From Atrina japonica (lineage: Eukaryota > Mollusca > Bivalvia > Pterioida > Pinnidae), in contig BROG01000561.1 in NCBI GenBank assembly GCA_030159075.1, positions 62,001 through 126,000 of the forward strand: a stretch of 64,000 nucleotides of DNA, read 5' to 3'. Each line of letters begins with the position of its first letter. Position 1 is the stretch's first letter. This document shows positions 31,602-43,900 of the stretch, piece after piece. The position numbers and the translations under genes are program-made. The notes beneath the pieces were generated by a model. That model was not told the DNA's origin. It saw nothing but the letters and a program-made list of their open reading frames with translations, and searched no databases.

Positions 31602-34600
31602 TTTATTTTTTTTTTTTTTCTCTCTCTCTCTCTCTCTCTCTCTAATAAAACATATGTAAACCTATGGAGATGGTGAAAGCATTCGTCAACAGTTTTACGT
31701 ATTTTGCAATTTTACATACACGACAATATCCCCTAGGGGATTAATATTCAGTACTTTTATCATGTAGGCCTAAATGTCCTGGTCATTCACTAATTGTTTT
31801 AAACAAAATATTGAGTGGCATGACTGTTTCCTTGGTATTAGAGGGCGAAGCCCTCATATATGTAGAGAAGCTATTATTTTTTATTCCTACTACATGTACA
31901 TCCGGGGACCCGTACTACTAATGGTAAAAATTTTGCTCACATCGAGAATTTGCGTGTGACATAAACAAAATGTCGGAAATGCAAAGCCATTACTTAAAAG
32001 TGCATTGCAAACGAAGTAATAAACCACCACACTAAGAAATGTTTTGTAGACTGAGACTAGGCCATAACGACTAGGGTTGTACATCGAACCCGATCACGAA
32101 GCGCCTCCATTATTCTGGTAATGTGAACTGCACGAAATGATGGATACGCTGGGATACAGAAAAATATATAGCATAAAAACATGTTTGTGGATTTAATTCA
32201 TGACTAATAAATATCACATAGACTGTGTTTAAGTTTTAGCACCAAGGAAACAGTCAGCCACTCAATATTTTATTTCAAACAATGAGTGAATGAACGGGAC
32301 ATTTACGTGATAAAAAACTACTGAATGTTAATCCCTTTGGTGATTCCGCCGTGTTGCCCCCAGCAGGGGGCAATACGACGGAATCACCAAAGGGATTAAC
32401 TGAACATGTAAAACTGTTGATGAATGCCTTCGCCCTCTCCATAGGTTTACCTATGTATTATTTATAAAACTTAAATAGAATCTATGTATAATTCATTAGT
32501 CATGATTTAAATGCAACATTATGTTTTTATGCTATATATTTTACTCTATCCCAGAGTATCCATCACTTCGTGCAGTTCACATTACCCGAATAATGGATGC
32601 GCTTCGTAATCGGGTTCGATGTACACCCCTAATTGTCATAGCCTAGTCTCAGTCTGCAAAACGTTTGCTAGTACAGTACTTTATTATTGTTTGTAATGCA
32701 CTTTGAAGGAATGACTTTGGAATTCCGACATTATGTTTATGCCTCACGCAAAAAAATCCCTACATTACAGAGATAGACAAATTAAAATTTCAAGTACTTG
32801 CCTGAGGACAGGTTGACTTTGTAAATTCACTTGCCCTACCAACAAATCTGTACCCAACTATTTCATGCAGGTAAATAGTAATAGTACTAATACACAGGGA
32901 TTTTCCACCCTGTCATACGGGGCCAAAATAAGGTCCCATTCCCATTGCATTTTCCCCACTTTGCAGTTGAAATTTCCCAGTTGAAGTTAATAAATGACAA
33001 AGAATTTGAAGAGATTCTTGTATTTTGACATAGTTCTGTGTATTTCTAGATTTCTTAATTTCGATAAAATGTTGCTAAATTTCCCAATTCAAAAGGCCAA
33101 GCGCCCATTCCCAAAAGAGAGTGGAAAATCCCTGATACATGTAATAACAAAAACAGGTAATGATGTTCTTATAACCATTAGTTCTGTAAATACAGAAATT
33201 TTCATTTTTCACCCAGGGTGCTCTTTAATGTGAGTGCACTCAGACATAGTCGCAAAATAACATAACAATAAATGCATCTGGTTAGGAAAACCACATGTAA
33301 TTTAATGCAGTCACATGATCTTCATGTGAATTATGGGATGGAAAATGGCATCAAGTTTAAGATGCAGGAAAGACAGTTTTGAGGAATCTAGAATTTAATG
33401 AAATCAAGATTTATTTATTTCTTACGTATATACATTTTTACAAGAGTTAAGAATTCTCTCTTACATTTCTTGCAGAGCTGAAAATTTACTTCAGAGCATA
33501 GTGGGTAAAAGAGCAGCACAAGAAAATGATGACGAAGAACACCAGGCGAAGAAGATTAAAACTGAGTATGTTCATATATTTTCTAAAAAATTCTTAAACA
33601 CCCTGAAAATAATTTTTGATATGATCAAACACTATTTTGCCAAAGTTTGTTGTCACAAAGGAGAATCTATTAGTAAAGCTATCTAGGATGTATTATCAAA
33701 TACTACATGTAGTTGTTATCACGGTTCATGTTTTTTGTGTGATATCAAATTTAAAAATGTCCCATATCTATTTTCAGGCAAACAGACATCATGCCGAGAA
33801 TTCAAGTTCATCGTGTTGAAACAGTAGAAGCTTGTTTGCATGAGGTAAAAACATCTCTTTGTTTAATACTGGGGTCAACAATCTCATTTGTCCGATTGTC
33901 CAGGACAAGTCCATTTGCAGTCAGACAAAAAAATGTTACTTTTCATTTGTTTGGTTGGAGAAGTGAAATTTTGGTTGACAAATTCACATTCTGAAAAAAA
34001 GAATTGGACAATGACAAAACATTTATCTGTAAACAAAATGTCATTGATTGAATTTGTTTGTAACTTGTTCTGTTGGCCAAGTGCTATCTAATTTTTCATT
34101 CACATGATCTTAAAATAAGCTAGTACCAGGTGATGAGGCATGTGTGGTCTTGGAGTATATGCTTATGCACCACTTGCGGTGGTCTAGTGGCAGAGCAAGC
34201 AGAAGTTCCCTTATTTGATTCCTGTTACTGGGTCATACCAAAGATGTTTTAAAAATGGTCGTGACTGTGAAAGTCACAGGTGTTTTGTATGAAACTTAAA
34301 ACTGGGGTCCCGTGTCATGGCAGGTGGCACATTAAAGAACTGTCAGTCCTTAGCACAGGTCAAAATTTGTGGCACTGCACCTAAAACTCTTGACATCTCA
34401 ATAAAAGTGAAAAAATCTTGATGGGATGTAAAACAACGATTAAACCAAAAAGAAAAAAAAATATCATGCTTATAGATATCTTGCTTTGATTCTCTAGGTG
34501 GCAATTCCTCCAGAAGCTGAGTTTGTTCCCTTGAAAGGCATGGATGATAAACCAGCCAAGGAATACCCATTTATACTGGATCCATTTCAAAAAGAGGCTT

Positions 34601-37600
34601 TACTGTGTTTAGAGAACAACCAATCAGTGCTTGTGTCGGCACATACATCGGCTGGTAAAACTGTAGTTGCAGTGTAAGTTTTTATCTACACTTAGTGCAT
34701 AGATGAGATTAATGGTGTACTAATGATGTATACCAGTAATGAGAAATCTTCACAATTCAGGGATTAATATCATCAACATACGGGTCCTGTAAAAGGCCCC
34801 ATTCCCAATGCAAAATCTGCTATTTTTTTCTCAGTTTTGAGCAAAGATTTCCCAATTATATTCACCATGTCATTCAAATTTGGTATTAAAACCCCCCCCC
34901 CCCCCAAAAGTGAATTTATTGCGAACTATTTTTCCAAGTCTTCAGATGAAAAGCATGTTGTCAGTTAAATAAAAGAAGTTAAATGAATTCATAAGTTTGA
35001 TCTTTATTCTGATACGCAAAATGACCATAATTATTTTCTGAATTTGGCCCATTGCGACGTAAAATTCCACATTGGAAGGGTACAGGACGCTGTCCCAAAT
35101 AGGGTCTCTTAACCCCTGCAATTACCATAAATATGTGGTCTCTAAAGACATGTTGCTTTAAAATAAAGACAGAATGCTTTAAAAGTCATGGATTGAGAAA
35201 CAGGTTCCATAATTCTGAAAGTAAATTAACATACCATACTACACCCCATACTAAGGTACATCTACAGATTATTAGTTCCCCATTGGCATAGCCAAAGGGA
35301 CGAGAGAATATACCGTGAAATTAAATACCCATGAATATAATACCTTACACTTATGAAGTATCAGAAAGACAATATGTTAACAATCAAAATTATAAAAGTT
35401 ATTTCCTATCAAAATGTATTCATATATAACCAGACATCATATACAGGAATAACAAAATGTTTATAAGCTTTACTTCAACCTCCTATTACACTTCTTTTCT
35501 GGAAACGGTAAAGCGCGAAATTTAATACCCGTGAATAAGTTACTTTCAGGAAAACGCGAAATTTTCTCGCCGTGAAATTAAACAACAATACAATAGTAGA
35601 CACAGGAAATTTTAACAGTGTTCAAATTTTGACTTAAGTTTAAGATAATTTTGTGATTATAGGTCCAAAATGTTAATGTTTTGGAAGATATTAAGTGGTC
35701 TATGAGTTATTGCCCTTCATTTTTGATGATTTGTTTTTCCTCCACATCTGATTGGTTACATTATATTTAGTCGTTTTGTTCCAGAAAACATGTACATTGC
35801 TAGTGTGTTTGTATTTGATAGATACGCCATTGCAATGTCCTTGAGAGATAAACAACGAGTTATATATACCACACCCATCAAAGCTTTGAGTAACCAGAAA
35901 TATCGGGAGCTATATGAGGAGTTTCAAGATGTCGGTCTAATGACAGGAGATGTTACAATAAATCCTACAGCCAGTTGTCTCGTCATGACCACAGAGGTAA
36001 AAAATACCCGGACACTTTCACCCTGGCTTATTTTTGCCCTTTTTCGACAGAAAACATATTTGCCCTTCTTAATTTTTCCCATAATCACCAATCTCAAGGA
36101 TGGCATGTATTTCCATGATTCAATAATTTAGTTTGAAAATTTTGCTATCATTTTAAATTCATCTCCACATCTAAGGGCGAAAATTAAACGGGAGTCAAAA
36201 TTTCCAGGTACACAGCATCTATATATCACATATTTATTGATAATTCATTTGACTTCACATTTGATTAAAAAAATACAAAGAAAAATATGTTTGATACACC
36301 CCAGCTTACCCTCCAAAAATCCCTTTATTTTTGTAGTTGGTTTGTGTTTTATGTATAAGAATACAAAACGCAAAATTGTTTGCTTTGGGCTTGATAATTA
36401 AAAACCTACCTATTGCACATAGCTTCTAGAAACCTAAGTTGGGGCACATCAAAGAAACCATTATCTGATAGTAGGCTAAGTCTATTTGTTTGTAAAAAGG
36501 GTTAGTAATCTGATTAGTGCTTATTGGGTAGAATACGGTATTTGATTTGACAAAATATTACAGCGGCAATTTCAATTCCAGATTCTAAGAAGTATGTTGT
36601 ACAGAGGATCAGAGATTATGCGAGAAGTTGGATGGGTAGTTTTTGATGAGATTCATTATATGAGAGACAAAGGTAATTGATATTATAATAATTATCCTAG
36701 TAACATAAAAAAAATTCAGGACATTAAATTATTTGAGTGAGTATGCATTTTTTTGTTGTCTGTCGAGAATAATAAACGATTATTTTGTTATCTTACATAC
36801 TCATACCTTCTGTTTCTTACAAAGTTTACAATACAACATTTATAGATAAAAAATCTTCAGTTTCTTTAAACCAATAATAGATTTTATCCAAAATTTTAAC
36901 AAATTTTAATATTTTGTACCTGTAATTGATATCAATACAGTGTAACTTACCAAAACTGAACGTCATTGGGACTGATGATTTTGTTCGGTTTTTGGAGAGT
37001 TCGTTTCTAGGAAGTTGACCATAAGTCAATAATTCTGGTCTGTTCCGGTTTTAAACATTGATAAATTTACAGCAACTCAGACTGGTCCTGTTTTTATTTA
37101 CTGTTTACTTGTTCCCTATTTTATGTATGTTTAAAAACAATTGTTTCAAAATTAACACTACATTTATCATTCGCGTTTAAAATTGACCAATAGGTTGACC
37201 AATGAAAATGCCAGATGACTTGGTTAGAAGTGTTTTTACACAGGTGATGTCAGTATTTGGAAGTTATTCTAATAACATTGCTGCAGTCTCATTATGAAAA
37301 TTGGTCTGATGTTTGAAATTCAAAAGTATCAGTATTCAGAACTTATTTCTTATTTGAAAACAGAAAGAAAAAGTCTAGACTTTGTTAACATTATTGGTAA
37401 TAGGAAGTGGTCAGTTTTCAGAAGGATCAGTTTTTTGAAATTGCACTTTACTTGGGAAAATACAAATGATTTTATATATACATGTATTGTTTTGTTTAGC
37501 CATATTCCACTGTCATTTCACACATGTATATACATACAAATGACGTGTATATATGTACATACAAATGACGTGTATATATGTACATACAAATGACATGTAT

Positions 37601-37906
37601 ATATGTACATACAAATGACGTGTATATACAAATATATATAGTACATACAAATGACGTATATGTACATACAAATGACGTGTATATATGTACATACAAATGA
37701 CGTGTATATATGTACATACAAATGACGTGTATATATGTACATACAAATGACGTGTATATATGTACATACAAATGACGTGTATATATGTACATACAAATGA
37801 TGGAGCCTCCGTGGTTGAGTGGTTAGAGCATCAAATGCTATTGAACATACAGTGTATATAGTCTCTCATGTATCTTGTCAAATGACCTGTTTGAGCATTG
37901 TTTGTG

Positions 37907-37942
<36 letters not shown>

Positions 37943-40900
37943 CATACAAATGACCTGTTATATATGTATACAAATCTGGATAGAGCATATGCTTTTTTAT
38001 CTATGGAGAGAGGTGTGGTGTGTATGTATGTATAAATATATCTGGATTATTTTTTATCTACGGAGAGAGGTGTGGTGTGTATGTATGTGTAAATATATCT
38101 GGATTATTTTTTATCTACAGAGAGAGGTTGTTTGTATGTATATATAAATATATCTGAATTATTTTTTATCTACAGAGAGAGGTTGTTTGTATGTATGTGT
38201 AAATATATCTGGATTATTTTTTATCTACAGAGAGAGGTGTTGTTTGTATGTATATATAAATTTATCTAGATTATTTTTGTCTACAGAGAGGCGTTATGTG
38301 TAGGTATGTAGGTATTGTCTGGATTATTTTTATCTACAGAGAGAAATGTTGTGTGTATGTATGTATAAATATATCTGGATTATTTTTTTATCTACAGAGA
38401 GAGGTGTTGTGTGGGAAGAAACCATCATACTTCTTCCAGACAATGTTCATTACGTTTTTCTTTCTGCCACCATCCCTAATGCCAGACAGTTTGCTGAATG
38501 GATTTGCCATCTTCACAAGCAGGTAGAAACTTGAACCTTTTTAATATGAGTTCTGCTAAATATCTTCCCATGTGGTGGCTCTTTGGTTGGGGATGCATAT
38601 GAGAGCCCTTGGGTTACCCAGTCTGAGTCATACATCCAAGCTCTTGAAAAGCAAGTCAAATCGTCATGTGTCTTCTTAATGGGACTCTGTGGCAGAGTGG
38701 TTAGAGTATCACAATTTAAACCATGAAATCTCTGCCCTCTAGTCAGTGCAGGTGGGAGTTGTTCTGGAATCTAAGATGAATTTGTGAAAAAGTTTGTCAG
38801 TGTACATTCAAAAGGCTAATGGTTTCTTCCTGGGTTCCTTGTAACCAGGATCTCTTCACAGGTAAAAACTGGCCTCCACCATTTAACTGAAAAATTGTTG
38901 AGTGTGGCATAAAATACCATTAAAAACTGTAAAAGCCTTACAATTGAGACTTAATGGTTATCTGCCATTGTAGTGCCATCATTAATAAAATCATGTCCAG
39001 TAGTACTAAAGTGGGTCAGTCACATGGCAATTTTTTAAATTTTCTTTTTAATTTTGATTTGTAAATTGGATAAAATTCCAAATCTGTTATATGAAAAGAA
39101 AAACTGCCGAAAAATGATTTCTGGCTGATGCTTTTTGTTGGGTGTTTGAGTCCCATCAGACAAGTTTTTAGTACTTTCAGTCTAGGCATGTTAAAGAACC
39201 TTCACTGCTATTGCAAAGTCCACAGCATAGATAAAATTTTATAGATTGTATCAACTTCATGTAAGTGAAAAATGATCAGCTGCACAACAGTAAAACAAAA
39301 CTTACATTTCAGGATAAATTTTTAACTAACATTTTTTTTCTGAAATTACAGGGATTAAATTGAGTAAATTGTAAAAGTGATATGACAACTAACTTTGCTC
39401 ATGTTAATTATGAGTGTTTTTTATGTAAAAAAAACAACCCTAAAACCAACAAACAAATCTTTGCTACTGATAGGAAAATAATTATTGATATGTAAAAAAA
39501 ACCTGTATTGTTAAATGCTTTTCATCTTGCAATCTAAGCTTTAAATATGAAATGTGATACTGTCAATTTCAGCCCTGTCATGTGGTGTACACAGACTACA
39601 GACCCACACCTTTACAGCACTATATATTTCCTGCTGGTGGAGATGGGATACATCTTGTGGTAGATGAAAATGTAAGAAACCTAACACATTGTGGATTTTA
39701 TATGTTGTAATATGTGACACGCCCTTTATCATTGGTTCACACTGTCTTTATTTTGAATACTGCTCACCTTTTTCATTTATTGCGCATTCATTTGACCAAC
39801 AATCAAAAGACCTAGAAGTAAAGATTTGTATATACATCATCACTGTGTCTTACTTTATGTTGAAGAAAGATTGATATAAAACTTTACACATTAGTTCATT
39901 ATGAAGTTTATTATCCAAAAATGTTTTATTCGAAATTAAGATATATAAGACAATAATTTCATGATTCTGGGATTACAGATAAAATAACTGAATTCTATGA
40001 TAATGGTAGGAAACTTTGTGTATAGACCAAATTTATTAAAGTTTAGAATAGATAACAGTCAGAATATAACACCCAGGTTGTAGATATGTAGAATGTAGAA
40101 TTTTCTAGATTACATTCACCTGTTGGACATATTACATGTACTAAAGAAAATGTATGCCATTTATGTTAGATGTCATTGTGGGATTCAGATGAAGTTTTCA
40201 CTTTAACAGGGCGACTTCAGGGAAGAGAATTTTAACACTGCCATGTCTGTTCTCAGAGATGCAGGAGATGCTGCTAAAGGCGACCAAAGAGGGCGCAGAG
40301 GCGGAATGAAAGGTATTCACCATAGACAGGGTTCTTGATTGGTTTAGTTGTGTGTCTCTATTGGAATTTTGTTGCTCATTTTGATGCCTTCATTGAAGTA
40401 TCACAAGGGCAGACCTATGTATTGATATTTGCTATATGTGATTATAATGGTTATAGAGCACCATATCTAATGCTTAGGCCTAATAGCCTAAAGCACTAAA
40501 TACAGTGGAACCTGTCTTGAAAGACCACTCTCATGAAGGAGCACCTGTCTGTTGTGACCATATTCTGAAAAACCATATGGTCAAATAATCCTGTAAATAA
40601 AACCTCTTGACAGACCACCTGTTTTGGGAGACCACATTTCAGTGGTAGATGCGGTGCTCTCACAAGACAATTTCTACTGTAGCAATTAAATGGACAAAGA
40701 GCAATAAAATTATCACACTTGACCACTGTATGGAGTACCGTATTTTATGTACTTTTGTAATAATCATGATTATTCTTTACTGAACACACAAAAATTCACT
40801 CTTTCCATTATTTCACTTTCCCTCCCTCTTCTTCCATCAACTCTTTCACCCTCTCTTCTCCATCATTTCGGTTTCCCATCCTTTTCCCATCATTACTCTC

Positions 40901-43900
40901 TTCAACCTTCTTCATCAGTTGATACTTTCCATAGTCTCATTCCCAACTCTCACTTTTTGTCATGCCTGTATCCCACCTTCTTCTTCTATTGACTCTTTCA
41001 CCCATCATCTCTCTTTCCCCACCCTCCTTACTTTGTCTCTGATCCCCTCTCTCTATCATCTCTCATCCTCTTTCCATCCTCCCTTACCCTCTCTTTCCAT
41101 TATCCCACTCTCACTAACTCTCTCACTGTCCCTCATAATAATATCAATAATTTAGATAATAATACTAATATATATGTCATATTTTTCTGATTGTGTTGTC
41201 TTGGTATTAATACTCAGATATACATTTTTACAGCAAATGAATCCAACTGCTTTAAGATTGTCAAGATGATCTTGGAGAGAAACTTTGCACCAGTGATTGT
41301 TTTCAGTTTTAGTAAGAAGGATTGTGAAGCTTATGCAATGCAGATGTCCAAATTAGATTTTAACACAGGTGAGTTGTCTTTCTTGACATACACAGGTTTT
41401 GTTTCCACTTTGATGTATCATTGTTGTATACATTTGATGGCATTCAGCTATAATGTGAATGAGGTTCAGATTTAATTGACTATTTATGATACTCAAAGTA
41501 TCTGTAAAACACCATTTATAATGTTGTCACTGGTAACTTGACACTGAAACTAAGACATTAAACAGCATTTCATGTCACTGGTAGCCTGATAGATTTAGCT
41601 TTAAATCGAGGACGATAACCTAAGCTAAAAATGGATGACAACAAAGTTAGAAAATGTGATATTTACAAAGTTCAGATATATACATACTATATACCAGGGG
41701 CTGCACTGGTTGAAGAATTTGTGTCACCAAAAAAATTGCCAGTTGTCAAAATCTGTCGCCAGTTTCCAATTTATTTTTAGCCAGATTCAAAGTCAATAAA
41801 AAAAAAGATTTTTAAGGTTTTTTAAATGTGTTAACTGCCATTACTGTCAGCTTATTTAATGAAATTCAATGAGTTACATTAAGACATTATTGTCTGTGTT
41901 TAAAATATTATGAAATAAAACACTGTTTTTGTATTGAAATCATCACTTTCTTAATATGCATCCATAACACTGTATAAGTTAATGGTGTGGAGAGCGGACG
42001 TCGTAGAAGACACCATGATCTCACTTTGATGTTTATCAGTTAAATATTTTAATTTAAATCATTCAGGATTGATATACAAGCTGCATGTATTTAACTTTGC
42101 ATTAATGATGTTGATATTTGAAGTCTGCTTAGGGGACAGAACATATAGATAGTGATTATAAAGGTGGAAGTTTAAATATACAGGTTAGATTTAATCACTT
42201 TAACTGCACAATCATGTACCTGACCACTACAGGTCTTTGTGTACCATAATTAGGTGTGTATAATCAGCATTTATGTATTATCCACACACCCCATTTATGT
42301 ATTATCCACACACCCCATTTATGTATTATCCACACACTCCATTTATGTATTATCCACACACCCCATTTCAGCATCAGATCTTGGAGAAAAAATAAGGTGT
42401 TTATGCATTTCACTTTGTTTTTAAATTGTTCTTTATTCTTGTAATTTCATGAAAAAAAATTCATTGATGAGAGCTAATTTTTGGTAGGTACTATACTTTT
42501 GTGATGTACATTTGAGTCGAAATGTAATATTAAGCTAACTGATATGCTTACCTTTGTAGAGGAAGAAAAGAATCTTGTTAACGAGGTTTTTAACAATGCC
42601 ATTGATGCACTGTCTGATGAAGATAAAACACTGCCACAGGTGAGTGCATTATTGTTTGTTGAATTTTTTCTCTACTGCACTTAAACATTGTCACAGAAAA
42701 TCAAATCATGCAATGATATTGCACTCTAAATTAAATGCATTGACTGTTTAAGATTCATACCTGATAATTACTGATTTATTTTAGGTAAAGGTGTGACTCA
42801 TATTCAGGTAGAACTGCCTATTTTCTCTCCGTAGGTAGAACATGTATTGCCATTGTTACGGAAAGGGATCGGGATACATCATTCTGGGTTGCTTCCACTT
42901 TTAAAAGAAACCATTGAGATTCTGTTTTCTGAAGGACTTATCAAGGTGAATAAATTTATTTTTCTTTCATGTAGTTTTTTACATATTTTTTAAATTAAGA
43001 CTTGTTTTTGGTGAATTTTCCTGGTGGATTCAACTACTGTGAGGCAGAATGCTATGATACACTGGAATTACATTTTGATCATTTTTACAGTTATGGTTTC
43101 TTTTTTAATGCTTGTGTTTGTCCATCACCAGGCTTTATTTGCCACAGAAACATTTGCCATGGGTCTGAACATGCCGGCCAGAACTGTACTTTTCACAACT
43201 GCTAGGAAATTTGATGGAAAAGACTTTAGATGGGTATGTATTGAGTTGATGTTATAAAAATTTAGTGAGCAATCTTAATATACAGCATGATTCAGTTAGT
43301 AATAACAGGCCTTTTTCTACAGTTTCCTCAGGGCCAAAATTCTGCCCCTCCAATGCAAAGTATATGTTTTTTTCCAATTTGATGAAAAACTTCCCAATTT
43401 GGTGTTCAGACCAAAATGAAAAATAAATTAATGTAAGGGATAATCCATTTAAGAGAGAGATTCCATTACATTTGGCCTTTCATGTGTACAGAAAGTTTTT
43501 CCCAATTTAACACAAATTCATGTTTAATTCCCAGTTGTGTTGCTAATGGCATTTTCCCAAAATTGACAGAAAAAGGCCTGAAAAAGTAAAGTTCAAGATT
43601 CTGTGTATCACGTTTCTTTCCTTTTCCCTCAATATAAAGTCATTATGACCTATTCATATATCAGTTCTGAGTAATTAAGGTAACTATTTAACACAAAATT
43701 CCATTTTAAAATCAACAGAAATAAAGCCTTTAGTTCATTGCCTTAATCTGGTAACACATATACTTTTCTTCCATTGACCTTGATCCAAGACTCTTATTCA
43801 ATGTCAAGGTCAAATCTGAACTTGTCACTTACTTTATTCTTGGACGTTTATCATTCTTGGAACAAGCATACAAAAGTTTGAAATAATTGGGTTTTTTAAA

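Larger units (their letters stand above)
31247..33844 (+). other. MTREX: MTREX coding exons 1-3, N-terminal region
   Basis: Exons 31247-31365, 33476-33565 and 33778-33844, residues 1-92. The first exon is acidic, ending near PPKSDAQR. Exon 2 gives [21 protein letters not shown] and a lysine-rich KKIKTE, a possible nuclear localisation signal. Exon 3 gives [17 protein letters not shown], which matches the conserved stretch before the helicase core. This segment is shorter than in human, accounting for most of the size difference. Confidence 0.9.
34498..38522 (+). other. MTREX: MTREX coding exons 4-7, RecA1 helicase domain
   Basis: Exons 34498-34673, 35822-35996, 36582-36672 and 38398-38522, residues 93-281. 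Motif I AHTSAGKT is in exon 4, [20 protein letters not shown] (motif Ia) and [11 protein letters not shown] in exon 5, DEIH in exon 6, and [15 protein letters not shown] in exon 7. The exon 4 donor is GCAGT|GTAAGT, so the junction codon is GTA (Val151) where human has Glu. The exon 7 acceptor is TATCTACAG|AGAGAGG and belongs to a tandem array. Confidence 0.93.

Noticed and set aside
34170..34230. Possible tRNA gene
   Set aside because: A-box-like sequence is present, but there is no complete cloverleaf, and the sequence continues into a SINE body.
37496..37796. Three overlapping minus-strand ORFs of 84-98 codons
   Set aside because: All read through the 25-bp minisatellite of MTREX intron 6.
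38346..38534. 62-codon [14 protein letters not shown]... running into exon 7
   Set aside because: Its first third is the intronic tandem array read through the acceptor; only the part from 38398 is MTREX.
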